This document shows positions 1 through 11,800 of a stretch of DNA of 64,000 nt, one piece after another (the stretch's first letter is position 1; each line of letters opens with the position of its first letter). The position numbers and the translations under genes are program-made. The DNA is from Branchiostoma floridae (Eukaryota; Chordata; Leptocardii; Amphioxiformes; Branchiostomatidae), in NCBI RefSeq assembly GCF_000003815.2, contig NC_049985.1:9352247-9416246 (forward strand), given 5' to 3'. The notes below the pieces were generated by a model, which was given only the letters and a program-made list of their open reading frames with translations, was not told the origin of the DNA and did not search any database.

Positions 1-21
1 CAGCTTCTGTTCGTCAGACAT
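1..21 (-). CDS. possible 5' end of a gene leaving the window
   Basis: On the minus strand an ATG at 21-19 in a reasonable initiation context (GCGATGT) opens a frame reading MSDEQKL to the edge of the window. Nothing is recognisable in seven residues. The stretch upstream of it on the minus strand (22-240) is GC-richer than the DNA beyond it, as a first exon or promoter would be. It could equally be chance. Confidence 0.2.
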
Positions 22-1700
22 CGCGACGCTACAAAGGCTCCACGACGTAACGGTACAACGCTAGTGGTACTGTCCTGTACTGAGCCTGTTGTATATCCTC
101 TACAGATGAACTCACAACTATGTAGCAAAGGGCAGCCTCGATCAGCTGACCTGCCTGCTGCACGAGTGGTTTACGGCGACATTGACCCGGACCGCTGACC
201 CCACCACGTAGCAACGTTGTGCGTTTGAGGGCATCTAGCGGTTACTTACAGAACCGCAGTCATACTACCGCAACGAAAATGGTCACTTGTGGAACTGCCC
301 TCGGCTCATTTATCCCCCCTACTGAATAGCATAGTAAGTCTGAGGCCAGAAAACAATACTGAAAATAACAATAAAAATGCTGTGACGACGAGATGAAGAT
401 TCACGAACGCATTCAAGATTTATTGAAGTCGGCGCTTTTTTTTCTGGGTTACAATATCTCTATTGAAAAGACAAATACAACAGTTGAACCGCAGCCTAGT
501 ATCTGCATTAACGTTTCCATTGGGGTAACGTTATATAATATATAAATGTCTGTCATGGATAAAAATGCCAAAAAAAACGTATTCTTCACGTTATGATTAC
601 GTAAAAGACCAAAATACAAACCTATCGAGTGATGAGACGTATATAAGGCCACAGCAAGTAATTTTTATGGATGACATTCTCTACAGACTGCAAAGATAAA
701 GAGATGGAGCGCAAAAAAATTTAATAGGTAAAAAAACAATAAGATGGCTAAATTGCAAAATAGACGACACATCAAATGTTTTAACAAGTATTGATATGAA
801 AAAAACATGGTAGCACAGACAACAAATCATCCATTGCTGTTCAAGAAGTGATCTATAGTATAGCAAAAGTCGGACACTTGTGTGGTAGGTGATATCTAGC
901 CAAGTTGGTACATGACTTCAAAAGCGGTGCCACTTTTACAACTGTCCAACTTGTTTGACTTCTATAACTACAGTCTTGGCTACCACGCTAGTGCCAGTTG
1001 TACAAGTACAATCACCATTAGGCTACAAGACAACATATTTTCCCATTTTGGTACTTTCTCGTCATGTTGAGTCGATCATCACCGAAGAAGAAAAACTTCT
1101 TCTTTTTTCTGAAATCAGGCGAAAATTAATAAGCGCGCGGGTGTCATTCATAAAATCTACCTTCTGCGGCCTAATATTGTAGCTTGGTATCATTTACAAC
1201 ATTGTAATTATCATATCCACATGTTAATTATCATCATATCTTTGTTGAAGTATTAAGACATTTTAGGTCTGATAAGTTACTAGTAACATTCATGGTAACA
1301 TTTATAACATTATAGTGTAGTATGATAGTGGTATTATAACGTTTACGTTACATTATGATAACATTTTTACGTTATCATCATCATCATTATGTATACGTGT
1401 GGCTTGCCCGGACCAGGTCCACCCTATCCCTAGTATGGTAACATTTAATATAGATAGATTCCAGCGACATTTTAATGTCCTTGATAGATTCCTATTGCAT
1501 TACATATGGCATGGTTTGATTGGAAAGTTGACAATACCAACTTCACACCATACTTGCAATGTACTACGATATAATATAATCCCCTTACTAGTTCCTGTTT
1601 ATTCAAAATGTATTGTGTTACATGTATCTTCATCATCTTCATCGACCCAAAGCCGGCAAAGGGGTCAGCTTCCGCACTGCAGCTTCTTTGCTATAACGTT
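22..1700. other. intergenic, no gene recognised
   Basis: A+T-rich DNA between the window edge and the 3' end of the receptor gene. I see only short open frames without recognisable motifs, including a 150-codon plus-strand frame at 1399-1851 with no domain or splice context. A short CAT-rich run lies near 1375-1392. Confidence 0.5.
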
Positions 1701-1769
1701 AGTGTTTACCTCGCATTTATGGGCAACCCAACACTGCGTGCTGCCTCATGATGCAACTATAATATATTC

Positions 1770-1775
1770 TTTATT
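1770..1775 (-). terminator. candidate polyadenylation signal of the receptor gene
   Basis: AATAAA on the minus strand (TTTATT on plus), about 140 nt beyond the receptor stop codon at 1912. Hexamer and spacing fit a short 3' UTR, but no transcript end can be seen from sequence. Confidence 0.4.
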
Positions 1776-1911
1776 AGTTAATACACGCATCTACATACAC
1801 TACTGGTACAGGTTATCAATCCACATATCGGAGGGCACATTCTTAATCTGAGTAGTCACGAAATGGAGATACTGTCCAGTAACTCGAGTGACGACCAGAA
1901 ACCTGTCAGGC

Positions 1912-4900
1912 TCAAACTGCGGTTTCCTCCTCAACTGCTTTATTCTCGTTGTTATTTGAGGGCGGGGCTGAGATATCCTCGTATTTGCAGAGAGCTTTAT
2001 CATTCATGATGAAAACCACCGTCAGCAGAAACCCATGGGACGCGTTCAGAATGACGAAGACGTACTCAAGGGCTGTACTGTTGACGAAAGGGACAACGAA
2101 GCCCAGGATCCAGGGGAACCCCATCACAACGGTCATGCGCACACAGAACCACGCTTTGGCGCTGATGCGCTTCAGCCCGTCGCCGCTGGTACCGACACAT
2201 CCACACAGGGTGCAGAGCATGCGCGCTGCGAAACAAGCATTGGTCACCAGAACAAGGGCCACGGGCACGCCAAAGGCGCAGATACTCGCCACAGGGTTGC
2301 CAATCCAGCAATGTGCTTGGCCGTACCCGACTTCAATGGAGCTACAGCTACAGAAATCCATGAAGGCGGTGACACCAACCACCACCGTCGGCACTCCCCA
2401 GCTGTAGAGGAAGAAGCACCATGGCTTCTTGTTTGCAGCCAGTGGGCTGTCGGAAAAGTGCAGATACAGATCAAACGCCATGGCGCTCATAGTCGAGAAA
2501 GCGACTAACAGGAGATGGTGTGTGGCGATCGCAAAGAAAATGCAAAGTGGACCTGGCAAGAGTATAGCTCCCACGACGAAGAGAACTGCTGCCGATACAA
2601 GAGACAGGACCAGCTGTAGTTTGAGTTTTCCATCCAGCGGACGGAGGCGTTTGTTACCCAAAGAGTAAATAGTATAGATGACAGCCGAAATGGCTGAAAG
2701 GCAAATGAGTGCTAGAGTCAGATATACCTGCACGCTGTCATCACTTGATGCAGTCGTGTCCGGGGGGTCGCGGTACATGTACCAGGGGTCGTGGTTTGGA
2801 AAGCAGTCCAAACACACGTACATAGTAGCTCCAGCGGGGACGGCATAGTGAGAGGGGCAGGACATGTTGGCAACCTTGACGAAAACCCTTCCGTTAGGAA
2901 GTTTGGTGTACTCAGAGGGCATAAATGCAATGCGACCAACTTGGCACTTGGGCGGCTTGGTTAATGCGACAGCTGTGGTTTGGATTTGGGGCGCAGCAGT
3001 GGATACAGTATCAGACAACACTATGCAGAGGCCAGTCATAGGGTTGTAAAGTCTATTCGGAGGGCACAGTGCAGTATCATTGTCCATACCAGGGACTGAC
3101 GGATTGACACTCAATGCTAACAGGTGGGAAAGAGAGAGACAGAAAGGAGAACACATTTCAAACCAATTCCGAGTCTCCGGCCCACCCAATCCACAGGAAA
3201 GATTACTCACCGCAAATGCAGGAGGAATCCCCCCACAAATCGCACAGTCAATGTTTTGGTAAGTGTTATACCCGTCGTGGACGAACGCTGCTTTTGAGGG
3301 GCATGTATCGTTTGAACAACCACGATTTGCGTGTGACTCCTCGGTTCGAGGAAAACACATTCTTGGTGAATACATCGCATCATCGCCGGGTGTATAAAAC
3401 ACCTCCACATGTGGACATTCAGACCTAGCTTCACTCATGTCGTCTACAGTACGAGCGTTACCGTTAGCAAATCTACAGTACAGACCAGAGTCCCAGAAGA
3501 CTAGTTGGGTTAGCGGGACATTGTTACAGATCGCACAGAAGACGTTTCTGTAAGTCGCCACATCAGACAACCTATCACTAACGGGCACTAAGGACAGTAC
3601 GTTGTCCAGGTCTCCATGGTCTGGGGGTGCTTCCACGCATGCGCTCCTGATGACGTCATCGGCCCATGAGTCGGGACAGGAGGCCACCATCCAGTAGGAC
3701 GAGCCGAAAAACTCGTTCCCAGTGACGCATTCGAAGGGCGAATTAGCGGGCAGCTGCCCTGGGTTCAGGGCACCACACGTTTCTCTGCAAAAAAAAGAAA
3801 AATGAATAATGCAGTGCTATTAAATAAACACAACGCCTACTTACACATCCAACTAAATACTAGTAGTATATCCACAAAGTTCAATTGAAACTATTGGTTT
3901 ATCTTTTTTTTTTATCTCAGACATTATATTTTTTCCCATCTCAGACACAAATTCCGGAAGACGGAGGTTTAAGATATCAAAATACAAGTGTGGCAGATGG
4001 CAAAAGGGACAGCAGATGCACAAATATCATCAGTGTGCCAGGCCATTATCCCTTTCTCACTCTCTTGATAACTTAAATTGATAGCACATAGTAGGGATGA
4101 GGAAAGTCAACCAATTGTCCCCTTTTTAACTTTTAAAATAGAAAACTCTTTGAAAAATACCCTTACGTAAAATCCAAGCAGCAGTCGTTGAATAGTTCAC
4201 AGTGGGCGTCACACTGGCACGTCTGTGTGTGGCCCTCAGCGCGCTGGCGACACCGTCCCGCACAGGACATCTCAGGACATCTCTCCTGCACAGCGTGTCC
4301 GGGCTCTGGTGGGGGAAACAGTGGGTGGTTAGGGGCACTGACAGCTTTGGAAGACATGCAAGTTATCTCCAAGCAGATCCTTCAGTGCCATAAGATAGTA
4401 TCAAAGCTGGCCAAGGAGTATAGCCGGCCAAAGGGAGTCAGAAGGCACCGTTAAAGATGCAAGTGAACAACAAAGAGATACCAACAGATGTTGGACAGGC
4501 AGAGCTGTTATGTATTGAGAAACTGTGTCTAGATTAGTAGATTAGACAACGTAGTCATTTTAAGAGGGTACCGGTGTACCTGCACAAGTAGGGACGCCGC
4601 ACTCCTGTGTAACCGCAGCGCTAGTGTAGCACCAAGGACGGGCCCTGCCGTCTGGGTTGCGACAGTAGTTGTCTTGCATGCCCACGTACCCCGGCAACGG
4701 GTACATGTCGGTGATGTTGCCGAGATCAGGAATGGCAAGCCAGGGAAGGCATTTGGCGCTGTTGTCAGCGACGTCCACTGTTCCAAGGTAGCTCACGCCT
4801 TTGTCGGCTTCGTACACACAGCTTGTAGATGCCACTGAAGCTAAACACATCATGTAAATAACCTCCATGAATATTTCATGAATGTAATAACATATCCTAT

Positions 4901-7137
4901 TGGAATAGCTACCGTTAAGTGGGAAGATAGATTTGTATGAAAGCCAAGAAACAATCCCAAATCAAAAGTATCTGAATTTCTGCTCAGGATGTCTGAAAGT
5001 TTAAGAATCTCTATAAAACAATGGTTCCAGATGGTGAATCTATTAAGGATCAGGCTATGACATTAAAAATGTGGAAGACCTTATGTTTGCATTCGTGAAG
5101 GAGTCCATTGTTTTAATCTGCAGGGTTTTAATCAGAATATCTGTTAAATATATAACGTTAACTCTTTTATTTGTAAAAATTGCTTTTTTACCAAACACAC
5201 TAACGTTAACCCTATAATTTCAAAAAAGTATAAAGCCTAAAATGGTTGGACGGTCAGGAGACAATACTAACCTGGATCCAGTTCGCAGATAAAAGCATGG
5301 GAAGAAGAACACTGTGTTCCAGTCCATTGTCCATGGAGACGAACCGCGCAGTTGAAGTTCTCATCAAGATCACCGGGTATCGAATCCCCCGTCGGACGGA
5401 GGGGGCTAAAGTCCACCTCCATCCCTTGCCCGTCCACCCACACACCTTGCTCGTTTCGCCGAAGGCCAGCCCAGATCGGTTCGTCACTGTGGAAGTACAA
5501 TGTACCATTTTTATTCATAATGTAAGGAATTTGAGAGTGGCCAGGCAGCTCACTAGCAGACTACACACAGAGCCGGGCGAGGGATGAACAGAGAAGGATT
5601 CAAGAAGCTAGAGCTGGAGGTGACCGTAGCCCCCTATCCTCAAGATGGGGATGGGACGAGGTAAAGACGAAGGAAGGAATTTATAAGGGGTGAGGGAATA
5701 TAAATCGTGCAAACGTTAAATGATGTCTCCATAGTATGAATTGCGTCTTAACATTTAAAATCTCACATTTCAGCTCACTATAATAATAGGTAGGTAAGAC
5801 ACCGTTTAGCCTTGGTTTAGCCCTTTGGATGCTGCTTTTGCACGAGAAATCTGCTTTGACGTTGACCATGTTCACACTCATCTTCACCCCACCCTCATGG
5901 TGTGATTTTTATCTTCCTCGAACTCATCTGACATTCTAAGTTAAGGCTAGCTATGTTAATATATTCTCCAAGCAGAGGTTGTGTCGCTGATATAGTAGTG
6001 GTCAGGATTTTTGTATGCTCGCTTACCTCCTTCTTCCGTAAGGGAAACGAGCCAGTAAAAATCCCGACCACTACTATATCAGCGACCAACCACTGCTCGG
6101 AGAATATGTTTACACGTAACGTTAGTTCACCTTTATCCGCGGGGTAACCTAACGTTATAATCATATCCTTTGTGTTGCTAATGCTTGGGTCACATTTCCA
6201 AACTGGGGCCCGTCCGGGATGTTTAAAGAAAAGAAAAATTAAAATGTATACCTACAAATTTACTCAGATTATAACCATCAATCTTATGTTGACATTTTGT
6301 GTATTTTGATGTCTTTTATATCATATTTTTCGTTTCTGAAAGCTACCCGGCCGGGCCCCTTTGTGGAAATGTGACCTAAGCCTAAATAGGGTATCCAGAG
6401 ATAGGGTATCAAGTTGATGGAAGGTAGTTTCAAATTGTACTATTTCTAAAATATTGCAGTCTGAAACCATCAGCTGTCGACTTGATTTCCCTAAATACAA
6501 TGTTGTTACAAAGGAACGGATAAAGGTTCACGGGTCAAGGTGAACTAGCGTTACACCCACTAGCAAAACTGTGTCTTGGATCGAATTTGCTGTTTGATAC
6601 TTACATTTATGAAATAAACGGTTGCAATCAGGTAGAAGTATCAAACCTTACCCGTTCAGACAGTCGCTTAACACATCTAGAGCAGGGTCTTTAAATAGCC
6701 AGTCGAAGGGTTCGGTGGCCCGGGCCACAACGGCGCCGTGCCGTGCGCATGTGGCCTGCGCATTGTGGTACACCTGGCGAGCCTCCACTAACAGGAAAAC
6801 TTTTCCGAATGCTTCTGACCAGCGTCCTGGGCCGTGGCATTTGATCATGGCAGGGCTAATCCTAGCATCAACTGAAACAAGTAATGTATATAATCTAATC
6901 TTTATTGCTCGCCATTGACAGAGTAAATTTTACTCAGGTAATAGTCTGCAGCTCCGTGAATGCGACACCTGACACAGCTTCGGTCAGTAGCGTTTTGATA
7001 AACAATGAACAACAAAAAAGCAAATTCAACAATATAATATAGCTATATGGAGCACATGAAGGCGTATACAAGTTTGACTTACCTAAGATATTCGCCCCAC
7101 TCAGGAACAGACTCAGCAGACAGAGAGCCGTCGTCAT
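1912..7137 (-). CDS. CTLD-kringle-SMB secretin/Methuselah-like 7TM receptor
   Basis: Cell-surface receptor, 918 aa if joined as exons 7137-7083, 6871-6652, 5486-5272, 4834-4580, 4305-4167 and 3784-1912. All junctions are GT-AG with phases 1,2,1,1,2 matching. Residues 1-18 form a signal peptide (MTTALCLLSLFLSGANIL). About 20-163 is a C-type lectin domain over two exons, ending QWTGTQCSSSHAFICE, without an EPN/QPD or WND calcium site. About 164-248 is a kringle (six Cys, YCRNPDGRARPWCYT). About 249-295 is somatomedin B (CQCDAHCELFNDCCLDF). About 296-645 is a Cys-rich ectodomain with two CAIC motifs. About 648-890 holds seven hydrophobic segments of secretin/Methuselah type (CWIGNP loop, GFPWILGF in TM6). 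I see no GPS autoproteolysis motif, so it resembles Methuselah-like rather than canonical adhesion GPCRs. Ligand unknown. An in-frame upstream ATG at 7200 exists; I chose 7137 because it starts the signal peptide directly. The last exon holds the whole ectodomain and 7TM without introns. Confidence 0.88.
4364..4455. repeat. half-copy of an inverted-repeat MITE family
   Basis: Lies in the intron between the kringle and SMB exons. It begins ATCTCCAAGCAGATCC and continues with a motif like AGTATCAAAGCTGGCCAAGG. The same sequence opens copies at 35767-35953 and 60888-61064, where the inverted partner end is also present. Here only one end remains. Confidence 0.6.
5959..6107. repeat. foldback hairpin element
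   Basis: Two arms of about 53 bp (5959-6012 and 6055-6107) are near-perfect reverse complements around a loop of about 42 bp. The left arm starts ATATTCTCCAAGCAG and the right ends CTGCTCGGAGAATAT. It sits in the intron splitting the C-type lectin domain. This is a palindromic MITE-like insertion; transposon class not determined. Confidence 0.8.
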
Positions 7138-7200
7138 TTCGGCCGGGCGGGTCCAAATCCTGCGCTGGAGTCCCCGCCAAAAACTGAGTGTCCAGAACAC

Positions 7201-8343
7201 AAGTGAGCGATCCTTTTCGTACTAGTTCGTGAGAAGCTACGAAAATAACGTACGATGCTGGTCACGAAGGATGTGTTAAATTGTTAATTTGCAATCTGAG
7301 GAATATTAATTAACTGGTTTACGATGTTATAGAACTCTAACAACAACACATTGGTTTGATAGAGTACACCATCATTTTAAGGTCGCGCGAGAAGCACCTG
7401 TGCGTCGTTTGTTGTCCGACGGTCCACTGGAACAAAATGTTATTTTCTTACCAACATCATCTTGTATCTAATTACTATCAACATGCACATGCGTGTGCTG
7501 GCCATCTCTGTGGCTGTCACGGAACTCATTCGTTAATTCTTTATAGCATATCTTCGCCATCCCAGATAACCGTAAAACGTAAATTAAATTCTATGGTCAC
7601 CTTTCTTCGTCGGGTTGTCGGCCGTTTACAAAGTATGGAAACCTAGAGCAAACCTAGAATAAGCCAAACTAAGGATTCAGATATCATTTTGTTACGATAA
7701 AAGACAGAGATTAAAAAAGTACACTTCAGCAAAGAAACATCGACCTGATCACCCCCCCCCCCCCAAAAAAAAAGCAATTAGTTTATACGTAAATGTTTGG
7801 CACTGCAGTCATTCTAACTATGAGAGGATCAATATTTTATTCATCCAGCATCTGCTGAGAGGTATATCTCTTCAAAAGGTCAATGACATTAAGCGCGTTT
7901 GAAATACGGATGTCGTCTTATAGCACTACGGAAATACTTACAGTGTTTATAACAGTGTATCATCTAATGCTAAGACTTAGAAGCCATATTCTGCCATCGA
8001 GAACACTGACAATAACTAGCGGTACAATGAGCTACTGGGCATACATATGCATGACTTGGCCCTGCCAACGTACGTAGAATGGAAATGGACTAAACTATTA
8101 ATGTATGGATACTTTTATCATGTGTACAACGTTGCACCCGTTGGACAAAAGCTGTGCATATGTGCGTGCGAGAATGACGTCAGCACTCTGTGTGCCGTAT
8201 GCAGGACTTGTTGTTTGCCACACGGTTTATCATCTAGGGAAGATAGTTTGGAGTACGGTTGTATCGAATGACAAATTGGCCCAGTTTTTTTCTTCTTTTT
8301 TTTTTGGAGTTCAGTCTGTACCGCAATCATTTCCTTCAGAATG

Positions 8344-8379
<36 letters not shown>

Positions 8380-8469
8380 AGTCAGTCTATAGACTATGAC
8401 ACTTGTCTACGCAAAAAGAAACCTAAGCGACAGAGATGACTACAATACAAAAGAGCGCCTACTACACCT
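7201..8469. other. intergenic with simple repeats
   Basis: DNA between the divergent receptor (minus) and ZFAND2 (plus) genes. It contains a poly-C/poly-A run near 7750-7773 and a (TC)n microsatellite at 8348-8376. No coding region is supported. Confidence 0.5.
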
Positions 8470-8665
8470 GTTAACCTATTTTTCACTCTCCTTTTTATGT
8501 CTTATATTGTTAAATTACTAGAATTTTATTATCCTATATCGTTTAAATAGTAGAATTTTTAAGATCTATTCTGTATTCTTTTTTGTAGTTTATAGTTGAT
8601 CGTACAAAAGTCACTGTACTTTTTAATTTGTCGTGTCAATAAAGCTTGTTGTTGTTGTTGTTATG
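8470..8665 (+). mobile_element. probable 3' end of a non-LTR retroelement
   Basis: A T-rich stretch closes with CAATAAAGCTTGTTG followed by a (GTT)n tail at 8647-8664. That layout, a polyadenylation-like hexamer directly before a trinucleotide tail, is typical of LINE and SINE 3' ends. No reverse transcriptase frame remains. A (TTG)n-tailed tRNA-derived SINE lies on the minus strand at 15255-15365. Confidence 0.4.
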
Positions 8666-8788
8666 TCCCGTCATCTCCCATGGATCCAATTTTGTCTTGC
8701 AGTTTAGCATTCAAAGGTTCGCACTTCCCAGTTTATCCTGTGCAACTTCTTTTTTTTTAGATGACAAGGCAAAATTTTGCGTGATGTG

Positions 8789-8862
8789 ATGTCACGAGTG
8801 TATGACGTCACCTATGACGAAGGTTCCAGAAGGGAATCCCGGAGATATAAATGCGCATGCGT
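8789..8862 (+). promoter_or_regulatory. ZFAND2 stress promoter: CRE, heat shock element, TATA
   Basis: A perfect CRE palindrome TGACGTCA lies at 8803-8810. GAAGGTTCCAGAA at 8819-8831 is a perfect alternating nGAAnnTTCnnGAAn heat shock element with three units. TATAAAT lies at 8846-8852, followed by an NRF1-like TGCGCATGCG at 8852-8861. The TATA box is about 40 bp before the ATG at 8889, implying a very short 5' UTR. Human ZFAND2A is induced by heat and arsenite through HSF1, so this element fits the family's known control. Confidence 0.75.
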
Positions 8863-8888
8863 GAAAGGTCGTCAGCATAGAGTTCAAG

Positions 8889-11800
8889 ATGGCGGAGTTT
8901 CCGGATCTCGGTGCGCATTGCTCCGAGACTTTCTGCAAGCAATTGGGTAAGAAAATGCTTTGTTGGAAGGAAGGAAGTTCGAAAACGCTATTTAGAAGAC
9001 TTTTGTTGAAAAGATGGCGTGATATGGTGAAGAAATAGGGCCGGATAGTACGTCCAAATGTTGTTAGATTTCAGGTGTTTGGTGTTGTTGTCATGTCATA
9101 CTTGTTGCTTACGGAATGAATGAGCACTTTTTTCACCAAATATTTTCTGTACCTTTCACGAAATATTAACTGTTTCATATACTTCAAATCGATATATTAT
9201 GAAAATTTGTTGTTGTATAAGATAGCTCAATACGGCAACGCTTTACTTATAAACGTAGGTCTATTATTTATCGAGGTTGTGACATATTTGGGAGTGGCAA
9301 AGTTTTCAAATTATCAGAGATAATAAAGATATTTGTATACACCTGAATCAAATTGAATCATCTCGATAATTTTAGTTTTTTCTTTTGTTTTCTTTAAAAA
9401 GTCAGTTTAATGTACTTTTCAAATGTTAGATCCACGTAAACTTCCAGAATGGGGAGGGCAAAATATTGCAGAACTTGACACCGCGATATACGTGACTGAT
9501 AATAATATGGCAGTTCACTGATTGCTTCAGGTTTGTATAATGTAATTAGTCTAGTAACCAGTCACATGATTATTAGATTATAGTTCGTTTCAGATAAAAG
9601 CACATTATGTCAATGCTTCCATCTATCACTGCCATGTTCATGATCACTTTTACTTTATTTGAAATAAAAATTATGTTTTAGATCTAAACCGTCAAAGGTG
9701 TGGATGAAATTGCAATAGGGTTCAAGGCTCAAGTGTCAACTTCAAGTAAATCTATTTTAAACCAAAAGCAAGGATTTGTTGAAAAGTAGTAAAATTGCTC
9801 CATGATGTATGTAGTCCTAAAATCTCTATTTTCCTCTCAACTGCAAATCATCCTGGTACTAGTAAGTCCATATAGTGCATGTTAATCACTGTATGAAGTA
9901 TCTAATGTTACACTCCATTTCATCCCACAGATTTTCTTCCAATGAAATGTGATTGCTGTGAGAAGATATTTTGGTAAGTCACATTCTCTAAAATGTGTTC
10001 TCCCGTTTGAGAATTACTACTCAGAAGCACAACTGTGCAGATGTGATGAAGTTGATGATACCTAAACACATTTATATTGGCTGCGGCCTTGTGGTGCGTT
10101 GGTACACCCAATCCCTCGATCTCGGAAGTTAAGCAATGCGCAGTCCGGGCAGTTCTTGGATGGGGGACCACCCAAGGACAACCAGATTGCTGTAGCGGGA
10201 CCAAGCATGGTCATTCCACGAAGTCATCGTCCAGGAGGGACGTAAAACAGGGGTCCCGTGCTCAAGGGGGGTACCTCAACCACGTTAAACAGTCTCATTA
10301 CTCAACACATTGGGTACCTACTGGCTGGCAAAATACACCAGATGATTATATTACATTATTATGTAATATTGTATGTATTAAGATAAAGCACACTGTGTTT
10401 TCTTGCAATATCTAATTATTTTGTTACATTGTTCTTGCATTTTTATGTGTGCAACAGTAAAGACCACATCCTGTATCGACAACACAACTGTGAGTCTTCC
10501 TACAAGAAGGACGTCCAGGTGCCGGTGTGCCCCCTGTGTAACGCCCCCATCCCTGTGAAGAGGGGGGAGCTGCCTGACATCAGGGTGGGGGAGCACATCG
10601 ACAGGGACTGTAAGTCTGACAAGGCAGAACAGAGGAGGAAGATCTACACCAACAGGTGTAATGTCAAGGGCTGTAAGCAGAAGGAGGTGAGTCATCACAC
10701 CTGCAGGCAGCATGTTTAGCCAGGTTTAACACCTAACCTGTATCTGTATCATTCAACACAGTAAAGCTACATGTTTCCATCCAACACTCAAGCCTAACAG
10801 GAGCATGGGGCAAATTATCTTATTGTCACAAATGTCTTTATACTAGTAGCTTTGTCATGCATGTATCACTATACAGATTGTATAACAGGAACAAAAGAAA
10901 ATTGCTAGAAGCTGCACAAAACACACACGGTTATGGTGTTGCTATGTTCAAGACAGCCAAGATATATGACCCCCGATATCTGTTCTATTTTGCTGTTACA
11001 GTTGATACCTGTTGTGTGTGATTCTTGTCGGAAGAACTTCTGTCTGAAGCACCGTCACACGACAGACCATAACTGTAAAGGCTACCAGGACACTGGGAGG
11101 GCAGTCTCTAATGCTGGGTAAGTCCACTGCCTTTGAGACTTGAATATTTGATGCATGATNNNNNNNNNNNNNNNNNNNNNNNNNNNNNNNNNNNNNNNNN
11201 NNNNNNNNNNNNNNNNNNNNNNNNNNNNNNNNNNNNNNNNNNNNNNNNNNNNNNNNNNNTACTATCAAATGTAACTTTTGATGGAAGATAAGCAGTAATA
11301 GATACAGAGTGATAGACTACTACAAAACGTAGCTTTATAATGCCCTATTAATATAAAATCAGTTAAAGCAATTACTTTAAATATCCAGACTATATGACAT
11401 TGTCTATTACAATCAATCAGTATCTCTTGTATGGGCAATACTTCGAAACTTTTCCTAACAACTGGGTAATGTTATGCATGCCTATCTTTTGGCTGCAAGC
11501 AGTTTGTTCCATTTTAAGTTACAATTAGCACATTATCAAGCAATGTTTATGTTTTGATAGGGCTGCTGCCATTTTGAGAAATAAAGGGTCCAACAAAGCC
11601 AGCAGTGCCGCTCGATCCTCGGGCACTGCAGCCTCCAGACCATCTAACAGACCACAGCAGACGATGATGGCTTCTGCTGGCAGGGAACTGGACAGGTCAG
11701 ACATTAATGCACCACACTGCTTCACTTTCTCTATGGCATGCATGTAAAGTTGTAGATTGCCAGATTTTTACCTGCGGTATCTAAAGACTTCCAGAACACA

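Noticed and set aside
1399-1851. 150-codon plus-strand open frame
   Set aside because: Runs through the likely 3' flank of the minus-strand receptor; no domain or homology recognised.
1949-2668. Several plus-strand frames over the receptor's last exon
   Set aside because: Antisense shadows of the 7TM coding exon.
10079-10196. Functional 5S rRNA gene
   Set aside because: The 5' 40 bases diverge too much and the 3' side runs into a SINE body without a pol III T-run at the expected place.
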